Assembly (NCBI GenBank): GCA_937896495.1
Contig: CALBNQ010000119.1
Span: forward strand, 1-13,175
Source of the DNA: an uncultured archaeon
GTDB taxonomy: Archaea > Thermoproteota > Nitrososphaeria > Nitrososphaerales > Nitrosopumilaceae
Direction of reading: 5' to 3'
Length of the DNA stretch: 13,175 nt
The position numbers were made by a program, and so were the translations under genes. Each line of letters begins with the position of its first letter. Positions within the stretch are counted from its first letter, which is position 1. Positions 1 to 7,202 of the stretch are shown piece by piece. The notes below the pieces were generated by a model. It worked only from the letters and a program-made list of their open reading frames with translations. It did not search any database and was not told where the DNA came from.

Positions 1-110
1 TTAGAAGACTAGCTAGTCAAATTGATGTACCAGAATTATCGTGTACCAAAAGAAAAAAAGCATTACAATATGGTTCTAAAATTCATAAAGCTTTATTGAA
101 AACTAGATAA
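1..110 (+). CDS. C-terminal end of an asparagine-synthase-like protein (partial)
   Basis: Only the last 35 codons are present, in the frame that starts at position 3 and stops with TAA at 108-110; the rest lies left of the window. The visible tail contains KRKKALQYGSKIHKAL. This resembles the lysine-rich 'KKAAQYGSG' ending that I recall from archaeal asparagine synthase C-terminal domains (ATP-dependent transfer of an amide onto aspartate or a related carboxylate). The match rests on one short motif, so the family is a tentative inference; another member of the adenine-nucleotide alpha-hydrolase-type superfamily is possible. Its stop overlaps the stop of the convergent purB gene by 8 nt. Confidence 0.5.
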   Translation, partial: RRLASQIDVPELSCTKRKKALQYGSKIHKALLKTR

Positions 111-1464
111 ATTTTTTAACTGTTTTTTGAACTGATTTGTTTACATTACTAATGATTGCAGGTGATGCTCCTAGATGTTTTTCTGGTAAAAATATGGAGT
201 CAATTTCTTTGTCTGTTAATTTTGAAGAAAATGCTTTATCGTTTTTAATAGCATCAATGTATTGCATTCCTTTATCATTTGCTTCAAATGCTACTCTTTG
301 AACATCTTTGTATGCCTCAAATCTTGGAACTCCTTTTTTTATTAATGCCTCTAACACAAACTCTGCAAAAATTTGACCCTTTGTGATGTATAGATTTTCT
401 ACAATTCGTTTCTCATTTACTAACAAGTTTGAAGTGATTCTAGTCATGGTTTCTAACATTTCATCAACTAAAATAGAAACTGTTGGTATGACAAATCTTT
501 CATTTGCTGAATTTGAAAGATCTCTTTCATGCCATAGTGGAATATTTTCAAAAGAAATGGCTACTTGACTTCTGACCATTTTAGATAATGATGAAACTCG
601 TTCACTTTTGATTGGATTTCTTTTTACTGGAACTGCACTACTTCCCATTTGACCTTTTTTGAATTGCTCTGCAACTTCTCCAATTTCAGTTCTTTGTAAA
701 TTTCTAATTTCTATTGCAATTTTTTCTAATGTTGCACCAATCAACGCTAATTCAAATACATATTCTGCATACCTTTCTCTTGGAACAACTTGAGTAGTAA
801 CTTCTGCTGGAAAAAGTTTCAATCTTTTTGCAACTCTTTTTTGAACTTCAAGTGATTTTGCTCCCATCAGTGAACCTGTACCTACAACACCTAATGTTTT
901 ACAAATTAGAATTCTTTTTTTGATCTCTTCTATCCTTTCAACATGTTTTGCCATCTCTGCAGACCAATTTGCAAATTTTAATCCAAACGATATAATACTT
1001 GCATGTTGACCATGTGTTCTACCTACTGCTGGAATTTTTCCATGTTTAATTGCTTTTTTTGCAAGGATTAATGCCATCTTGGCAACTTTTGGCTCAATTA
1101 TTTTTAATGAATCTCTCATTTGCATGGAGTTACTGGTATCTACTAAATCATTACTTGTTAATCCATAATGTATCCATGGCCTTGCATCTTTGGAACATTT
1201 TTCACTTAATGATTCTACTAATGCTGCAGTATCATGATCACTTTTTGCTTCTAATTGCTTAATTCTCTTTGCAGTAATTTTTCCTGATATTGATGCCTTT
1301 AGAATTTTTTTACCTACTCCTTTAGGAATTAATCCTATTTCACTTTGTGAAACTGCTGCTGCACCCTCAATTTCTAATTGATAATCAATTTTTTTTTGTT
1401 CACTAAAAATATTCATCATCTCTTTAGTGCCATAACGACCATTATCGATAGGTAAAATTGCCAA
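103..1464 (-). CDS. purB: Adenylosuccinate lyase
   Basis: Cytoplasmic purine-synthesis enzyme of the aspartase/fumarase superfamily. It removes fumarate from SAICAR and from adenylosuccinate. The 453-aa length is normal. Visible motifs are the N-terminal LPIDNGRYG, SDHDTAAL (about residues 75-82), HYGLTSNDLVD (99-109), the catalytic-histidine motif GRTHGQHA (148-155), and the flexible signature loop GSSAVPVKRNP (274-284). The loop usually reads GSSAMPHKRNP, so Met and His are replaced by Val here; the lysine and asparagine that contact substrate are kept. A long stretch before the C terminus (IPLWHERDLSNSANER) is also typical of archaeal PurB. The start is TTG (complement of 1462-1464). A TATA-like TTTATTTT centred near 1491 lies about 27 nt upstream, which fits a leaderless transcript, and no in-frame ATG precedes it. 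It is divergent from rtcB and convergent with the upstream partial gene. Confidence 0.95.
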   Translation of the reverse strand: MAILPIDNGRYGTKEMMNIFSEQKKIDYQLEIEGAAAVSQSEIGLIPKGVGKKILKASISGKITAKRIKQLEAKSDHDTAALVESLSEKCSKDARPWIHYGLTSNDLVDTSNSMQMRDSLKIIEPKVAKMALILAKKAIKHGKIPAVGRTHGQHASIISFGLKFANWSAEMAKHVERIEEIKKRILICKTLGVVGTGSLMGAKSLEVQKRVAKRLKLFPAEVTTQVVPRERYAEYVFELALIGATLEKIAIEIRNLQRTEIGEVAEQFKKGQMGSSAVPVKRNPIKSERVSSLSKMVRSQVAISFENIPLWHERDLSNSANERFVIPTVSILVDEMLETMTRITSNLLVNEKRIVENLYITKGQIFAEFVLEALIKKGVPRFEAYKDVQRVAFEANDKGMQYIDAIKNDKAFSSKLTDKEIDSIFLPEKHLGASPAIISNVNKSVQKTVKKFI

Positions 1465-1486
1465 TATTGTGACATTTAATCTATGG

Positions 1487-1495
1487 AAAATAAAT
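1487..1495 (-). promoter_or_regulatory. TATA box of purB (leaderless promoter)
   Basis: On the minus strand this reads ATTTATTTT, centred about 27 nt before the TTG start of purB. That spacing places the transcription start at or next to the initiation codon, as is common in these archaea. It is inferred from spacing only. Confidence 0.5.
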
Positions 1496-1512
1496 CTACT
1501 TCTTTGATTGAT

Positions 1513-1521
1513 GATTTAAAT
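1513..1521 (+). promoter_or_regulatory. TATA box of the rtcB cluster
   Basis: GATTTAAAT is the only TATA-like element in a suitable place before rtcB. With a 26-nt offset, transcription would begin near 1543-1544 and give a leader of about 7 nt before the ATG at 1551. No Shine-Dalgarno-like GGAGG is seen. Confidence 0.4.
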
Positions 1522-1550
1522 TGGATTGAGATGAAATTTTACCGGTACTT

Positions 1551-2999
1551 ATGTCTGATATGATTCCAAAGAAAATTGGAGAAAATCAGTATCAAATCGA
1601 TGCTGATTCAAATTCTGGAATGAAAGTCCCTGTTAGGATTTATGCTGATGAACCACTGCTCCAAAAAATGTTATCTGATAGAACAATTATGCAAGCAAGA
1701 AATGTGTCATCAATTCCTGGAATTGTTGGTCAAAGTATTGTTTTGCCTGATGGTCATGAAGGTTATGGATTTCCTGTGGGTGGTGTTGCTGCCATGGATG
1801 CTGAAGAGGGAATGATTAGTCCTGGTGGTGTTGGTTATGATATTAATTGTGGTGTAAGACTACTTCGTTCAAATTTAACTGAACAAACTGTTCGTTCAAA
1901 ACTTAAAGATTTAGTAACTGACCTTTTTAGCTCTATTCCTTCTGGTGTTGGTTCTAAAGGTGCCGTTAAACTCAGTCATTCAGAACTTGATGAAGTTTTG
2001 GTAAAAGGTGTAAATTGGGCAATTGATCATGGCTATGGTTCTTCTGATGATTCTGATGTTTGTGAAGAAAATGGTCAAATACAAAATGCAGATCCAAATA
2101 AAGTTTCAGATAAAGCAAGAAAAAGAGGTGCGCCTCAATTAGGTAGTTTGGGTTCTGGAAATCATTTTCTTGAAGTACAAAAAGTTGCAGAAGTTCATGA
2201 TGAAGAAGCTGCAAATAGAATGGGATTAAAAGAAGGAACGATTACAATCTTAGTCCATTGTGGTTCTAGAGGTTTTGGTCATCAAGTGTGTAGTGATTAT
2301 CTTAGAGTTTCAGAACAAGCAATGGCAAAATATGATATTGATTTACCTGATAGGGAACTTGCATGTGTTCCAAATAATTCTGAAGAAGGTGATTCATATA
2401 GAAAAGCAATGTTTGCTGCATTAAATTTTGCATGGAGTAATAGACAAATGTTAACTCATTGGACCAGGAAATCTTTTGAACGAGTATTTAATCAATCTGA
2501 ATCTGATCTTGAAATGAACTTAGTATATGATGTTGCTCATAATATTGCCAAAGTAGAAAAACACAAAGTTGATGGTAGAGAAAGAAAAGTTGTTGTTCAT
2601 AGAAAAGGTGCAACAAGAGCATTTCCTGCAAATCGTGATGAAATTCCATCACGTTATCGTGATTTGGGTCAACCTGTTTTAGTTCCAGGATCTATGGGAA
2701 CTGCTAGTTGGGTTTTACTTGGACAACCAAACTCAATGGATTTGAGTTTTGGCTCAACTGCCCATGGTGCTGGAAGAACCATGTCTCGTTCAAAAGCTAG
2801 ACGAAATTACACTGAAGAAAATGTTAAAAAATCTCTTAATGACAAGGGCATATTTATCAAAGCATTAACAAGAGATGGTGTAGTGGAAGAAACTCCTCAA
2901 GCCTACAAAGATGTTGATGCTGTGGTAAATGTATCTCATAATTTGGGAATTGCTACAAAAGTTGCAAAATTGGTGCCTATAGGTGTGATTAAAGGTTGA
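1551..2999 (+). CDS. rtcB: tRNA-splicing / RNA-repair ligase RtcB
   Basis: GTP- and Mn2+-dependent ligase that joins RNA 2',3'-cyclic phosphate (or 3'-phosphate) ends to 5'-hydroxyl ends, sealing tRNA exons after intron removal. The protein has 482 aa, the normal single-domain length, with no intein. All expected active-site motifs are visible: GVGYDINCGVRLL with Asp97 and Cys100; GSGNHFLEVQ with Asn204 and His205; VHCGSRGFGHQ with His236; DVAHN with His330; and the guanylylated histidine in AHGAGRTMSR, His405. These correspond to the metal and GMP sites of the Pyrococcus enzyme. It starts at ATG 1551; a second ATG at 1560 is possible. The next gene begins inside its stop codon, so the two are probably co-transcribed and translationally coupled. 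The partner protein archease is not in the window. Confidence 0.97.
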   Translation: MSDMIPKKIGENQYQIDADSNSGMKVPVRIYADEPLLQKMLSDRTIMQARNVSSIPGIVGQSIVLPDGHEGYGFPVGGVAAMDAEEGMISPGGVGYDINCGVRLLRSNLTEQTVRSKLKDLVTDLFSSIPSGVGSKGAVKLSHSELDEVLVKGVNWAIDHGYGSSDDSDVCEENGQIQNADPNKVSDKARKRGAPQLGSLGSGNHFLEVQKVAEVHDEEAANRMGLKEGTITILVHCGSRGFGHQVCSDYLRVSEQAMAKYDIDLPDRELACVPNNSEEGDSYRKAMFAALNFAWSNRQMLTHWTRKSFERVFNQSESDLEMNLVYDVAHNIAKVEKHKVDGRERKVVVHRKGATRAFPANRDEIPSRYRDLGQPVLVPGSMGTASWVLLGQPNSMDLSFGSTAHGAGRTMSRSKARRNYTEENVKKSLNDKGIFIKALTRDGVVEETPQAYKDVDAVVNVSHNLGIATKVAKLVPIGVIKG

Positions 3000-3403
3000 G
3001 TGAAGATTCTGAACTTGAACGACTAAAAGCAAAACGACTAGCTGAAATGCAAAAAAATATTTCATCACAAAATAATGTTGAATCTACTCCTGAATCCCCA
3101 AAACCTGTCTCAGAAAATCCTAGAGATCTATTAGTTACAAAATTAGGATTTAGAGGGTTGGAAGTTTTAGAAAATGCAGAATTCCAATTTCCTAATGAAA
3201 CTAAAATGATTATTCAAAAATTATTAGAATTAATTAAAACTGGTGAAATTAATGAGATAATTGATGGTGGTCAATTATTGGCATTATTTAGATCAATTGG
3301 ATTGAATATTCGAATGGAAACAAAAATCAATGTTGAACAAGATGGAAAATTTGTTTCGTTGAATGATAAACTTAGTAATCAATCATCTGAATCTGGTGAT
3401 TGA
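2996..3403 (+). CDS. PDCD5/TFAR19-family DNA-binding protein
   Basis: A 135-aa protein with the architecture of the archaeal/eukaryotic PDCD5 family (dsDNA-binding). A charged N-terminal helix (ELERLKAKRLAEMQKN, about residues 6-21) is followed by a Ser/Pro-rich linker and then a helical core (PRDLLVTKLGFRGLEVLENA onward to ELIKTGEINEIIDGGQLLALF). The core is diverged from the usual 'R..L.....P.....IE..I..L...G....I....L..LL' pattern. The C-terminal tail (to 135) is longer than in typical archaeal members, which often end soon after a basic segment. The start is TTG 2996-2998, whose last two bases form the rtcB stop (TTGA overlap). No in-frame ATG is nearby, so expression is probably coupled to rtcB. 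Function in archaea is uncertain; a nucleic-acid-associated or chaperone-linked role is only a family inference. Confidence 0.7.
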   Translation: MSEDSELERLKAKRLAEMQKNISSQNNVESTPESPKPVSENPRDLLVTKLGFRGLEVLENAEFQFPNETKMIIQKLLELIKTGEINEIIDGGQLLALFRSIGLNIRMETKINVEQDGKFVSLNDKLSNQSSESGD

Positions 3404-3404
3404 T

Positions 3405-3716
3405 GTGAGTTTAATCTTAGAAGTAGAAACGAAGAATTATGTAGATGATTTGTTGTCAATAAAAAAAGCATTATCACATATGGAAACTCTTGTAGGTGCT
3501 TACAACGGATATGTTCTTGGTGAATCTTCTTCTAAATTTGGATGGACTTTTTTCAAATTATCTTTTAAGCCTAATTTACAAAACAGTATTGAAGAAAAGT
3601 TTTCTGACATGTTGCAAAAATATAAACAAAATAATCCTCAAGAAAAATTTGCAGAATTCATTATTGATTATTTTATTTCTAGAGGATGTAATGTAAAAAT
3701 AAAGATAGTTGATTAG
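3405..3716 (+). CDS. Small protein of unknown function, third gene of the rtcB cluster
   Basis: A 103-aa protein that I do not recognise. The likely start is GTG at 3405, one base after the stop of the PDCD5-like gene. The longer reading from 3363 would overlap that gene by 41 nt and adds a segment with no sign of real coding. The protein begins [15 protein letters not shown], has mixed alpha/beta character, a Gly/Tyr segment ([17 protein letters not shown], about residues 31-47), and ends in a basic/hydrophobic KIKIVD strand. There is no signal peptide or membrane segment. The tight spacing suggests one transcript with rtcB and the PDCD5-like gene. Its stop overlaps the rps11 stop on the other strand by 4 nt. 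Confidence 0.7.
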   Translation: MSLILEVETKNYVDDLLSIKKALSHMETLVGAYNGYVLGESSSKFGWTFFKLSFKPNLQNSIEEKFSDMLQKYKQNNPQEKFAEFIIDYFISRGCNVKIKIVD

Positions 3717-4219
3717 ACTCTTCTTCCTCTTTTTCCACCTTTCTTTCTAGTGGTATCATGAGGTATTGGTGTAACATCATCAATTCTTCCAATTTTAAAT
3801 CCACCTCTTGCCAATGCTCTAATTGCGGCTTGTGCACCAGGACCTGGAACTCTTGAACCAACTCCTCCAACTGCACGAACCCTGATATGAAATCCTGCAA
3901 ATCCTTTAGTTCTTGCAGATTCTACCACTGCATTTGCAGCTTTCATTGCAGCAAATGGTGATGATTCATATCTATCTGCATTAACATGAATTCCACCAGA
4001 ACTTATAGCGACAGTTTCGCCGCCTGTAAGATCAGTCATGTGAATTATTGTATTATTGTAACTACTGTAAATATGGGCTATTCCCCATTTCTCAGGACCT
4101 TCTTTTTTTGTCTCTGGTTGGGTTTTAGTTTCTTCTGTTACTTCAGTTTCCACTTTTTCGACAACAGCTTCAGTCTCTTCTACTGGAACTTCCTCTACTT
4201 TAGCCTCAACTTCTGACAA
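3713..4219 (-). CDS. rps11: 30S ribosomal protein S11 with acidic N-terminal extension
   Basis: Component of the small-subunit platform that contacts 16S rRNA and the mRNA/E-site region. Residues from about 44 ([20 protein letters not shown]) to the end are a canonical archaeal S11. They include [25 protein letters not shown] and the basic C-terminal tail [10 protein letters not shown]. The first roughly 42 residues are an unusual Glu/Val/Thr-rich low-complexity extension. The start is TTG (complement of 4217-4219), with a TTTTAAA box 27 nt upstream and no in-frame ATG between the promoter and S11 core, so the acidic extension is probably translated. The gene stands alone on the minus strand, away from the usual rps13-rps4-rps11-rpoD neighbours seen in many archaea, at least within this window. 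Confidence 0.95.
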   Translation of the reverse strand: MSEVEAKVEEVPVEETEAVVEKVETEVTEETKTQPETKKEGPEKWGIAHIYSSYNNTIIHMTDLTGGETVAISSGGIHVNADRYESSPFAAMKAANAVVESARTKGFAGFHIRVRAVGGVGSRVPGPGAQAAIRALARGGFKIGRIDDVTPIPHDTTRKKGGKRGRRV

Positions 4220-4242
4220 TGTGTATTCACGCCTTAAAGGGT

Positions 4243-4249
4243 TTAAAAT
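4243..4249 (-). promoter_or_regulatory. TATA box of rps11 (leaderless promoter)
   Basis: TTTTAAA on the minus strand, centred about 27 nt before the TTG codon at 4219. The spacing predicts transcription beginning at or next to the start codon. Confidence 0.55.
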
Positions 4250-4267
4250 ACATTGATTTTCTTAATT

Positions 4268-4284
4268 TTTCCAAAATTTGGAAA
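4268..4284. repeat. Perfect 17-bp inverted repeat upstream of rps11
   Basis: TTTCCAAA-A-TTTGGAAA has 8-bp arms around one central base. It lies about 20 bp upstream of the rps11 TATA box and 25 bp before the TATA box of the divergent membrane-protein gene. The position suits an operator or activator site; function is inferred. Confidence 0.5.
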
Positions 4285-4308
4285 TTTGACTTAAAATTGA
4301 TTATTATT

Positions 4309-4316
4309 CATATATT
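4309..4316 (+). promoter_or_regulatory. TATA box of the 4338 gene
   Basis: CATATATT is centred about 25-26 nt before ATG 4338, consistent with a leaderless transcript. This favours ATG 4338 over the TTG at 4335. Confidence 0.5.
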
Positions 4317-4337
4317 GTAACTATACACAAGTTTTTG

Positions 4338-4655
4338 ATGCCTTCAATTATTTTATTGGCACTTGTGATGGGAATTACATCCCTTTTAGTAGGATTTGCA
4401 ATTTTTCAATCACTGACTCCGATCAACGACATTTTATCGCCTCAAGAAAAAAAATGTCAACAAATTGCTAATGAAGGATATAAAATTCATACAATTTACC
4501 CTGATTCCAATCCTGATGAAATCCTTGAAAATGATATGAAACGATTATTGTATCTTGATGATTTATGGATGAAAGAATGTGTCTCTATTCTACCTGCTGA
4601 TTCTTTATTTAGTATAATCAATAATGTGGAACGAAATTTTTCTCATAATGAATAA
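4338..4655 (+). CDS. Small membrane-anchored protein of unknown function
   Basis: A 105-aa protein I do not recognise. It has one N-terminal hydrophobic helix (about residues 3-25, IILLALVMGITSLLVGFAIF) that may be an uncleaved anchor. A soluble, acidic domain of about 80 residues follows, with two cysteines (in EKKCQQ and MKECVS) that could pair if the domain faces outward. The start at ATG 4338 is chosen over TTG 4335 because the TATA box spacing fits and the two differ by one codon. Its stop codon is immediately followed by the stop of the convergent thiL gene, with no gap. No neighbour suggests a role. Confidence 0.7.
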   Translation: MPSIILLALVMGITSLLVGFAIFQSLTPINDILSPQEKKCQQIANEGYKIHTIYPDSNPDEILENDMKRLLYLDDLWMKECVSILPADSLFSIINNVERNFSHNE

Positions 4656-5606
4656 TTATTTAAAATGACTCCATCCTAAATCTTTTAAAATCTTATAATT
4701 ATTTTTCTCTTGAACAAAAACTCCTGTACCTGATGTGACATACCCAATTTCAATAATTGGTGTTTTGAGAATTTTTGCACTTTTTAAAATTTTTTGTTTA
4801 TACTTTGGTGATACAGTAAATACAAATTCATATTCTTCCCCACCATGAAATACCAAATTATTTAGATTCAATTTATATGATTTTACATGTTCTTTCAAAT
4901 CTTTCATTGCAGGAATATTATTTACAATGAATTTTTTTCTACTTTGTTTTGACATTTCATTTAACGTTGTTGATAATCCATCACTAGAATCCATTGAAGA
5001 TGAAAAATATTTTTTATTTTTTAAACCAAAATTTAGTTTGGGTTTTGGATTTGTTACTGCATTCATAGACTTTCTAACAAAATCATCCCTTCCTTTTTTC
5101 TTTTTAAGAATCATGTTTAATCCTGAAGAAGTATATCCAAATGGTCCTGTCACAAAAACTAAATCTTCTTTTTTAGCACCTTTTCTAAAAATTATATTTT
5201 CACTTTCTCCAAAAATACAAACGTTAAACACTATTTCTTTGCCCTCGTTAGTATCTCCACCAAGAATTAAAATATCATATTCATTACAAGCTTTTTTGAA
5301 TCCTTTTACAATATCTCTAATTTTTATGCGTGAAATAGTTCTTGGCAGGTTCACTGAAATTATTCCATATTGAGGTTTAACGCCTTTTGCAGCAAAATCA
5401 CTAATACATGCAATCACACTTTTTCTTGCTGCATCAGACAATTTCATTTTTGAGGGGATGTCCGTACTCTCTACAAGCGTATCTACTTTTGCAACCATTT
5501 TTGTTTTTCCTATTGTGAAAAATTCAACATCTTCAGAAACAAATTTCTTTTTTACTAAATTCTTTTGAAAAATTTCAATTATTGAAAATTCATCTAATTT
5601 TGTCAT
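4656..5606 (-). CDS. thiL: Thiamine-monophosphate kinase
   Basis: ATP-dependent kinase that makes thiamine diphosphate from thiamine monophosphate, the last step of thiamine synthesis; AIR-synthase/PurM fold. 316 aa is the usual length. Visible motifs are KVDTLVESTD (40-49), ISDFAAKGVKP (68-78), the LGGDT metal/nucleotide motif (115-119), VTGPFGYTSSGL (152-163), the SSDGL element (207-211, normally DISDGL) and HGGEEYEFVFTV (254-265, normally GEDYELLFTV). The N-terminal GDDAA motif is poorly kept, seen only as SEDVEFF (24-30), so metal binding may differ. Start ATG lies inside the end of the upstream glmM-like gene (17-nt overlap), implying one transcript with translational coupling. A related PurM-like selenophosphate synthetase or HypE assignment is less likely given the motifs. 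Confidence 0.88.
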   Translation of the reverse strand: MTKLDEFSIIEIFQKNLVKKKFVSEDVEFFTIGKTKMVAKVDTLVESTDIPSKMKLSDAARKSVIACISDFAAKGVKPQYGIISVNLPRTISRIKIRDIVKGFKKACNEYDILILGGDTNEGKEIVFNVCIFGESENIIFRKGAKKEDLVFVTGPFGYTSSGLNMILKKKKGRDDFVRKSMNAVTNPKPKLNFGLKNKKYFSSSMDSSDGLSTTLNEMSKQSRKKFIVNNIPAMKDLKEHVKSYKLNLNNLVFHGGEEYEFVFTVSPKYKQKILKSAKILKTPIIEIGYVTSGTGVFVQEKNNYKILKDLGWSHFK

Positions 5607-6888
5607 AACTATTTTTCACCATGTCTAATGTTTTCTTTACAATTTCTTTACATTTTTCTTTATCATTTGATTCTGCTGAAACTCTGATAATATCTTCTGT
5701 ATTTGATTTTCTTATCAATACCCAACTATTTTCATCAATAACCCCTTTAATTCCATCTAATGTATTTACTTCAGAAAACTCCCTTGAAAATTTTGTATTG
5801 ATCTCTTGAATTACTTTATCATGAAAGTTTGAATCAATTTTTATTTTATCTCTTATTTGAAAATAATTTCCCATATAGTTTAGAATTTCATCAAATCTTG
5901 ATGTACCTAACATTGATGCAATCAAACCACTTGTAAGAATTCCTTCTCTACAATAATTGAATTCTGGTAAAATAAATCCTCCACTACTTCCTTCCCCGCC
6001 TGCTTGTGATGATGTTTTTAACATTAGATCTATTACATTTGCTTCTCCTACTTTTGATCTTTGTACCATTCCACCATTTTCTTTGATGAATTTTTCAATT
6101 GAAACACTGGTATCAATACTCAGAACAAATTTCTTGTATCCTAATTCTAAAGATTTTGCAATACCTAATCCTAATGTAACATCTGGAGTCTGTTTTTGTC
6201 CTTTTCTAACCACTACGAGACGATCTCCATCTAAATCAAATGCAAAACCTATTTCTTTTTTCATTGACGCAGTTGACAAGTCTAATAATTCATCAGATGT
6301 AGGATCTGGACCTCTTGTACAATTTGATAATTCATTATTTAGAATTTTTACATTACAACCCACATTTTTTAATAGATTTGGGGCAAATTCTTTTGCAGCC
6401 CCTCCTCCAATATCAACTACAATTTCCGGATGACTTTCTATTTTTCCTATAATTTCTTGTGCCTCTTCAATATATGAGGAACAAATTTCTTGTTCTGAAC
6501 CTATTTTTGATTTTATAATTTCTTGATGTTTGATAATTTTTGGTAATTCTTGTTCATTAATTCCTCTTCCTTCAATGATGAATTTTATTCCATTCCATTC
6601 AATTGGATTGTGTGATGATGATACTACTACACCAGCTCCGTATTTTCTTGATTCTCTAAATATTACGGGCGTTGGTGTTGTTTCTAAATTAAAAACATCA
6701 ATTCCATTTTTCATTAATGCAGCTTTTGCTGTTTCGCTAATAATGGAGCCTGTTGGTCTTGTATCTTTACCAATTACGCATTTTTTAGATTTGATTAACG
6801 ATGAAAAATTATTACAAAATTCTAGAATATCTTTAAGATCTAAATCTTCACCAAAAATACCTCTAATCCCTGAAATGGTTTTCTTCAA
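5590..6888 (-). CDS. glmM: Phosphohexomutase, probable phosphoglucosamine mutase / phosphomannomutase
   Basis: Alpha-D-phosphohexomutase that moves phosphate between C1 and C6 of a sugar phosphate through a phosphoserine. 432 aa fits archaeal members. All four active-site elements are present: the phosphoserine loop VVSSSHNP with Ser92, the Mg2+ loop DLDGDRL (218-224), the sugar-specificity loop GEGSSGGF (298-305, where many GlmMs have GEQSGH), and the phosphate-binding loop RKSNTEDIIR (393-402). The N-terminal TISGIRGIFG also matches. The exact substrate (glucosamine, mannose or glucose phosphate) cannot be decided; archaeal enzymes are often multifunctional. The start is TTG (complement of 6886-6888): an in-frame TAA lies directly before it, and a TATA-like element sits about 26 nt upstream. 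It is the first gene of a two-gene operon with thiL. Confidence 0.85.
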   Translation of the reverse strand: MKKTISGIRGIFGEDLDLKDILEFCNNFSSLIKSKKCVIGKDTRPTGSIISETAKAALMKNGIDVFNLETTPTPVIFRESRKYGAGVVVSSSHNPIEWNGIKFIIEGRGINEQELPKIIKHQEIIKSKIGSEQEICSSYIEEAQEIIGKIESHPEIVVDIGGGAAKEFAPNLLKNVGCNVKILNNELSNCTRGPDPTSDELLDLSTASMKKEIGFAFDLDGDRLVVVRKGQKQTPDVTLGLGIAKSLELGYKKFVLSIDTSVSIEKFIKENGGMVQRSKVGEANVIDLMLKTSSQAGGEGSSGGFILPEFNYCREGILTSGLIASMLGTSRFDEILNYMGNYFQIRDKIKIDSNFHDKVIQEINTKFSREFSEVNTLDGIKGVIDENSWVLIRKSNTEDIIRVSAESNDKEKCKEIVKKTLDMVKNSYDKIR

Positions 6889-6908
6889 TTAATCCAACTC
6901 GGAAAGGC

Positions 6909-6919
6909 TTTTTATTAAC
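6909..6919. promoter_or_regulatory. Shared AT-rich promoter element between glmM and tRNA-Thr
   Basis: CTTTTTATTAA lies about 26 nt from the glmM TTG start on one side and about 27 nt from the first base of tRNA-Thr on the other. No second TATA-like sequence is visible in the 53-bp gap, so the same element may serve both directions. Confidence 0.45.
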
Positions 6920-6941
6920 TCTGATGAATTTGACCAATCAT

Positions 6942-7015
6942 GCCTTGGTAGCTCAGCCTGGTAGAGCGAACGCCTCGTAAGCGTTAGGTCGCGGGTTCGT
7001 ACCCCGTTCAAGGCT
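6942..7015 (+). tRNA. tRNA-Thr (anticodon CGT)
   Basis: A full cloverleaf can be folded by eye. The acceptor stem GCCTTGG pairs with TCAAGGC (one G-T pair). The D arm is GCTC/GAGC with the G18-G19 pair in its loop. The anticodon stem AACGC/GCGTT closes loop CTCGTAA, with anticodon CGT at 6976-6978 reading ACG (Thr). A 5-nt variable loop is followed by the T arm GCGGG/CCCGT. The discriminator is T at 7015, CCA is not encoded, and there is no intron. The T loop reads TTCGTAC, so position 58 is T instead of the nearly universal A. T-rich tracts at 7027-7030 and 7041-7045 could end transcription. Confidence 0.93.
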
Positions 7016-7043
7016 CTGTAAAATTATTTTGAAAACTAAATTT

Positions 7044-7148
7044 TTATTCGTTAAATGTTTCGATATCTGTTTCTAATTCGATTCCTAAACCTTTCCACCA
7101 TTGTTTATTTTGCCCTTCCATATCTCTCACACCCATTTCATGAATCAC
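7044..7148 (-). CDS. Possible micro-protein (about 25-34 aa), unrecognised
   Basis: A short minus-strand reading frame ends with TAA at 7044-7046. Possible starts are GTG (complement 7146-7148; 34 aa), ATG (7134-7136; 30 aa) or ATG (7119-7121; 25 aa). The C-terminal part reads NKQWWKGLGIELETD, a composition unlike random AT-rich DNA because of two tryptophans and little Lys/Asn/Ile bias. A TATA-like CTATAAAG at 7151-7158 lies just before it and would start transcription near 7129. A GGAG sits at 7147-7150. No family is recognised. It could instead be a remnant of a longer gene or chance. Confidence 0.3.
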   Translation of the reverse strand: MIHEMGVRDMEGQNKQWWKGLGIELETDIETFNE

Positions 7149-7202
7149 TCCTTTATAGATCTGCTGGTTGATTTGTAGCTGATCAGATCATAATATCGTT
7201 TT

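Noticed and set aside
3363..3404. Longer N terminus for the third gene of the rtcB cluster
   Set aside because: It would overlap the PDCD5-like gene by 41 nt, and the added residues are the out-of-frame reading of that gene's tail. GTG 3405 directly after the stop fits coupled translation.
5957..6433. Long open frame opposite glmM (158 codons), with similar ones opposite purB, rtcB, thiL and the AIPR gene
   Set aside because: They lie wholly antisense to clear enzymes with intact motifs; composition is typical of shadow frames in AT-rich coding DNA.
6990..7015. Possible integration (att) site at the 3' end of tRNA-Thr
   Set aside because: No second copy of the tRNA 3' end was spotted elsewhere in the window, and no integrase gene is present.
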